From positions 1 to 22,078 of the IMG/VR virus record IMGVR_UViG_3300028418_000031: 22,078 bases of DNA, one strand, 5' to 3'. Every line of letters begins with the position of its first letter. The first letter of the stretch is position 1. This document shows positions 20,901 to 22,078 of the stretch, piece by piece. Under the pieces are notes generated by a model. That model did not search any database. It was given only the letters and a program-made list of their open reading frames with translations, and was not told where the DNA came from. Both the position numbers and the translations under genes were made by a program. The stretch is from a virus.

Positions 20901-22078
20901 GCAGGTATGTCCAAACGAAGCGCAACATAGTACCCCTGAGGTATGGTCTTGTTTACGTCAATGATTCCAGCGTTCAGCTTATTGGATGTAAGGGCACTAC
21001 CAACATCTAGTATGCTTGGAACCTCGGGAACAGTGGGGAACGGAGTAATTGGTGACTCCCTCCTGATAATCTCAATGAACTGCTCCTGATTGATTTCTTG
21101 GGCAGCGTAGTTCTTGAGAGCCTCTACGACAATAGGCTTTCTTTTTTGACGTTGACTTTCCGGAAGCAAGAGTTCCTTCTTTCTCTCCTCAAGTTCAGTC
21201 TCGGTGAGGTTAGCTTTGGTGAGAAAGTCCTCTAATCCGGGCTTGTTTTGAAGCTCTCTAATGAATGCCTGTGCCTTACCGTTGGCAAGACCTTCTGCAT
21301 AGTTGAACGCATCGTCGTATTCATCCATGCGGATACCGTCCCCAACCTTTCCCTCACCCTTAACAAAGAACACAACGTCCGGCTTATCTATGAGCGGTGA
21401 GTCAGGGTCATTCCAACCCTCTGGTGCAAACTCCTCATTGAAATCAAGCCTAGCAACTGGCTTCCATCCATTGCTCACGTAAAGACTCTCAAGCTTTGTT
21501 GCAAAAGCATCGTAAAACTTACCTCCCTCCCTTGCTCTGATGGCTTGAAGAGGTGCGCTGATTGCCCTTAACTGTGAGTCAGGGTTCTTAAACAACCCAC
21601 CCATGTATCCATCAGATTTAAGGTACGCCCCACCAAGCCCATCCTTAGTCATGAACAGCTTACCTCCGTCGTCTATGATTTTCTGTGCGTCCGCCTCCGA
21701 TAGAGCATCGACCTGAAGAACCATCTTCATCTTGAGCTCCTTCATTCTGTCCGTGGCCTCAGCCATAGAAGCAGCCCATCGACCCGCATCAGTAACCTCC
21801 TCTACATCCCTATTCCTAGCGTAGATTCCTTGAGCCTTGGAACTCATGTCCTCAAGCTCCACCATCATAGCGTTATACCCAGCACGAACAGACGCATCAC
21901 GCAAGTCTTCGGTAGCTGTTACCGCCTCGCCTGCCGCCAACTGACCAGTCATTTTTTGAATAGCTGTAACAAGGTCATCGAGCCTAGGGTCGGCTTCCGT
22001 CATGTCTACCTCAACACCCGGAATGGTATTGACAGCCTTAGCAACAAAGTCTTTGAACTGATTTACCAAACCTTTCTT
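14939..22078 (-). CDS. Giant polyvalent-type phage protein, N-terminus outside window
   Basis: At least 2379 residues, open across the right edge. The TTG at 22069 is only the first possible start and is probably not real. Counting from that codon: 135-237 resembles the acyltransferase-like unit of phage polyvalent proteins (GGKFYDAFATKLESLY, GWKPVARLDF, APEGWND). Residues 350-530 carry a second recurrent unit (GYYVALRLDIPAYDNYDVWV, WVQVGMNPFRHSWFYDK, EVIQIGALVLAK). Residues 820-890 hold a third (GVPKDVVYASIEVD). About 900-1700 is long charged helix. Around 1790-1830 (NPINLLRNAVIVRAFGSFG, then TLKQSTVLTSV) and 2040-2063 are hydrophobic parts typical of ejected or internal virion proteins. A role in DNA delivery and host counter-defence is the likely reading. 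No RNA-polymerase DxDGD motif is seen. Confidence 0.75.
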   Translation of the reverse strand, partial: KKGLVNQFKDFVAKAVNTIPGVEVDMTEADPRLDDLVTAIQKMTGQLAAGEAVTATEDLRDASVRAGYNAMMVELEDMSSKAQGIYARNRDVEEVTDAGRWAASMAEATDRMKELKMKMVLQVDALSEADAQKIIDDGGKLFMTKDGLGGAYLKSDGYMGGLFKNPDSQLRAISAPLQAIRAREGGKFYDAFATKLESLYVSNGWKPVARLDFNEEFAPEGWNDPDSPLIDKPDVVFFVKGEGKVGDGIRMDEYDDAFNYAEGLANGKAQAFIRELQNKPGLEDFLTKANLTETELEERKKELLLPESQRQKRKPIVVEALKNYAAQEINQEQFIEIIRRESPITPFPTVPEVPSILDVGSALTSNKLNAGIIDVNKTIPQGYYVALRLDIPAYDNYDVWVVSIHQGSTNDVRSPNMGGSIGYGQTGLISNVEFLAMPKAAFQIATQKGKAPIARMFGDWKNHDSQELRQRAVDIMAGDQYNVSDHPVGKHEGWVQVGMNPFRHSWFYDKRDGNPIVSASEVIQIGALVLAKDVEKVPVTDERFSIATEDGATIKFQHILPGQDGMDTKVSFSNKAQKFGRISNRYAVEDGEFEESANAVLHNAVFDEVLNESQVIVSSPDHMLVGTVFLDEEVLAEGGGGLFYPVRTKNTWAFGQKGDANAFKNTVNKMRGESPDGKVHVLLVSGTDDKVKSNITTMEAGLNLMDRLVGEGILTQNQIDKLIVDSLNDIIDALPAKKEGRYGEKVKFKGKRADIRAAVEASLRRTDNTSFELRRAYMDKLFANLGRMSVIRENPKSLDKVKEITGVSKLTKSQVGSTLKRTLVLSMIEGHLQGVPKDVVYASIEVDSDLEVDMMPGNEAFPAAVVMRDAGGNKKTPKIHLFADKPHVNDVMLDNETGLSRADFMEAKLADGEYAKKDGVRRSEANERKAIDGRWKGSMGLLQAAYGFGKTRPKAQAIVDSESKAQGSFLKKVSQMIDKVYPSPIISRDKRRKNPVTGLDESQQLDAFAYAKSEVIKTLMDMGMSKEGADMMFKKAVAYKQGRSQGKREGMRVAMANAAETRKMGTKAKNLQKALIQLKDKSKTFNEFLTKAIELIDGRMKEDAKTPFTRSQITGMVKAIRQAHKTSGKKIEEQGMEAMQTFIDKISVIFDKRDSRAELQRYLDGIKHAQKLQKRIKRMAKPKGRSGAAKNVTTYAKIANGLASINPALLPQNELEGFVSTLMSTISSMSKAKAVFEPEIEAYVGVSFAKTEAVVLYNKLSNYQAMEELGRQAVFMARAQLRAAKNNTTVEEEYKKLVQNYERSRLSSSRRAILKFIDDNPTIQHPDTGDTVVLNASNPAHVDLITQILAEQAATKEELQKDAIINDVLLPRIVANIDKLLEDTQIADILGIYSVADLDFDKLRARLNKLKRHHIINLDYRLDDYLINDSVYGIGYMHALVQGNIDMPSELEKLVKRKGLKARKGALFGMLDTVNSYLSNVIPTDRITFAKLRVAIGLAQLTNDFANADFIHSQVVELLENEINRITEKGGSVTTRMDRAIMQLYSMAKQMPEFEGERGQAEAAWYLELRNSMRRTIDYYSEQQSFSNEEIDEFEDAFNYMFGQAETLSEMIARVESERKDVVEMVQFTSDIHSSLMPAFRNYVERYLGKELVVEDNYTAFEVIPETGARDVDDMLSLRISLNDALASSSLSQTKKVAGSSFERNPRSLKGKNRIGLDFLSANERTLRDNIILSNTVGSVVRSSYVLNSDAMKAFIPNAKVRMELERKIMLYVQQDTGKVPPVFQPTFKAIGFRFINPINLLRNAVIVRAFGSFGIQTLKQSTVLTSVMFQTKNPIQSIPYLLTTLSEMVYFSLKTLAGKDAKLALDDGRYKLLQNSPVFQRDYEAGNIDPYTGRMSLDEGSLQKVVRTMSDISLKNLKGTDKVAAVASWFTFYGDALITEGVVESFDQIDWDAEAVAPNSTALSYADAMVNKDQAASTPREAADLYMQEKGVKSIIAYLAQNILLPFSRFAVNKKRSISSDAMRIYKGDAQAKKEGGVAMLGHAAELTLFAYIGKVLIPAISSIFIDDDEDEMPKDSRWRDILSQVVVDANPLPPMGIFDNQVKGALNKFLFYPYDVMMEGDFDLGDDDGYERWTRLGKGVPMYYKSAPKDVTQGFTRFLGPYGDFLDDARTIAENLALPPNRVVSSNGTEYFVRPEDKEAMELHYYMKTFLFAGQMFGLSSKEIDVLVREMDDLPRDRRLSNEEALAAYEVIAEKYGNTLEGEVIGEERIMKVIEDKESVFDKKRAADSFRSSVKPLVAEQVMRDEYPEGYKSYIREARKLPKQLKNARDYYAYLRGKSQDMEPQEFEKFKTFIDSYLAIVRPSFYVEEQYIESVEE

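Noticed and set aside
22067-22069. TTG at 22069 as the true start of the giant protein.
   Set aside because: The frame stays open to the window edge (three more codons), TTG is an uncommon start, and no leader can be seen.
14939-22078. Giant protein as a virion RNA polymerase, as in crAss-like or N4-like phages, which would explain the special promoters.
   Set aside because: No DxDGD-type motif or T7-type catalytic motifs were found; the visible parts match polyvalent and ejection-type segments. The missing N-terminal part could still change this.
1-22078. CRISPR arrays, insertion sequences, rRNA genes or integration sites.
   Set aside because: No regularly spaced identical repeats, transposase, terminal inverted repeats, integrase or rRNA sequence was recognised; the only repeated elements are the promoter, inverted-repeat and leader copies.

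Overview
The window is a piece of a tailed double-stranded DNA phage, most likely one infecting a member of the Bacteroidetes (Flavobacteria-like). The phage assignment rests on an ssDNA-annealing protein with an exonuclease partner, a primase-helicase, several small phage-type nucleases, a phage tRNA, a holin, a DUF5675-type protein and a giant virion-type protein. The host guess is inference. Genes lack GGAGG-type ribosome sites and instead carry A-rich leaders, and the primase N-terminus resembles the BT4734/VirE-N family common in Bacteroidetes elements. No integrase, terminase, capsid or polymerase gene is visible, so lifestyle and genome ends cannot be read here.

Layout. (1) 1-524: a possible 3' tail of an upstream gene, then about 430 bases without a credible gene. 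(2) 525-6.6 kb, plus strand: an early-type block of small, mostly uncharacterised genes. It is punctuated by six good copies and one weak copy of a long promoter-like motif (CAATAA, 15-16 bases, GTTnTAnnTATAGAAAC). Three copies carry an upstream inverted repeat (TTAACATCCGTTAA). Five genes here share an almost identical 14-base leader touching the ATG. The one clear function is an ArdC-like antirestriction protein. (3) 6.6-13.8 kb, plus strand: a tightly packed replication/recombination operon. It holds a Sak3/Rad52-like annealing protein, a PD-(D/E)XK exonuclease, three small proteins with DnaA-domain-IV-like helix-turn-helix signatures, tRNA-Arg(UCU), a DUF3310 protein, a primase-helicase, three more PD-(D/E)XK-like nucleases and small phage-family proteins. 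It ends in a strong intrinsic terminator at 13883-13909. (4) 13.9-22.08 kb, minus strand, converging on that terminator: a giant protein of at least 2379 residues running off the right edge, then a DUF5675-type protein, a holin-like protein and a new 43-residue Cys-containing ORF. Each junction overlaps by a few bases.

How it fits together: the left block looks like host takeover and defence evasion under repeated phage-specific promoters. The middle block copies and recombines the genome. The minus-strand block would be expressed late: a large polyvalent-type protein, probably packaged and ejected with the DNA, followed by lysis-type genes.

The points most worth checking are the repeated promoter/leader system whose elements double as gene ends, the three-frame overlap around the DUF3310 gene (8943-9317), the three DnaA-IV-like proteins, and the Cys-containing microprotein at the convergent terminator. 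All family assignments come from motif recognition without database searches.
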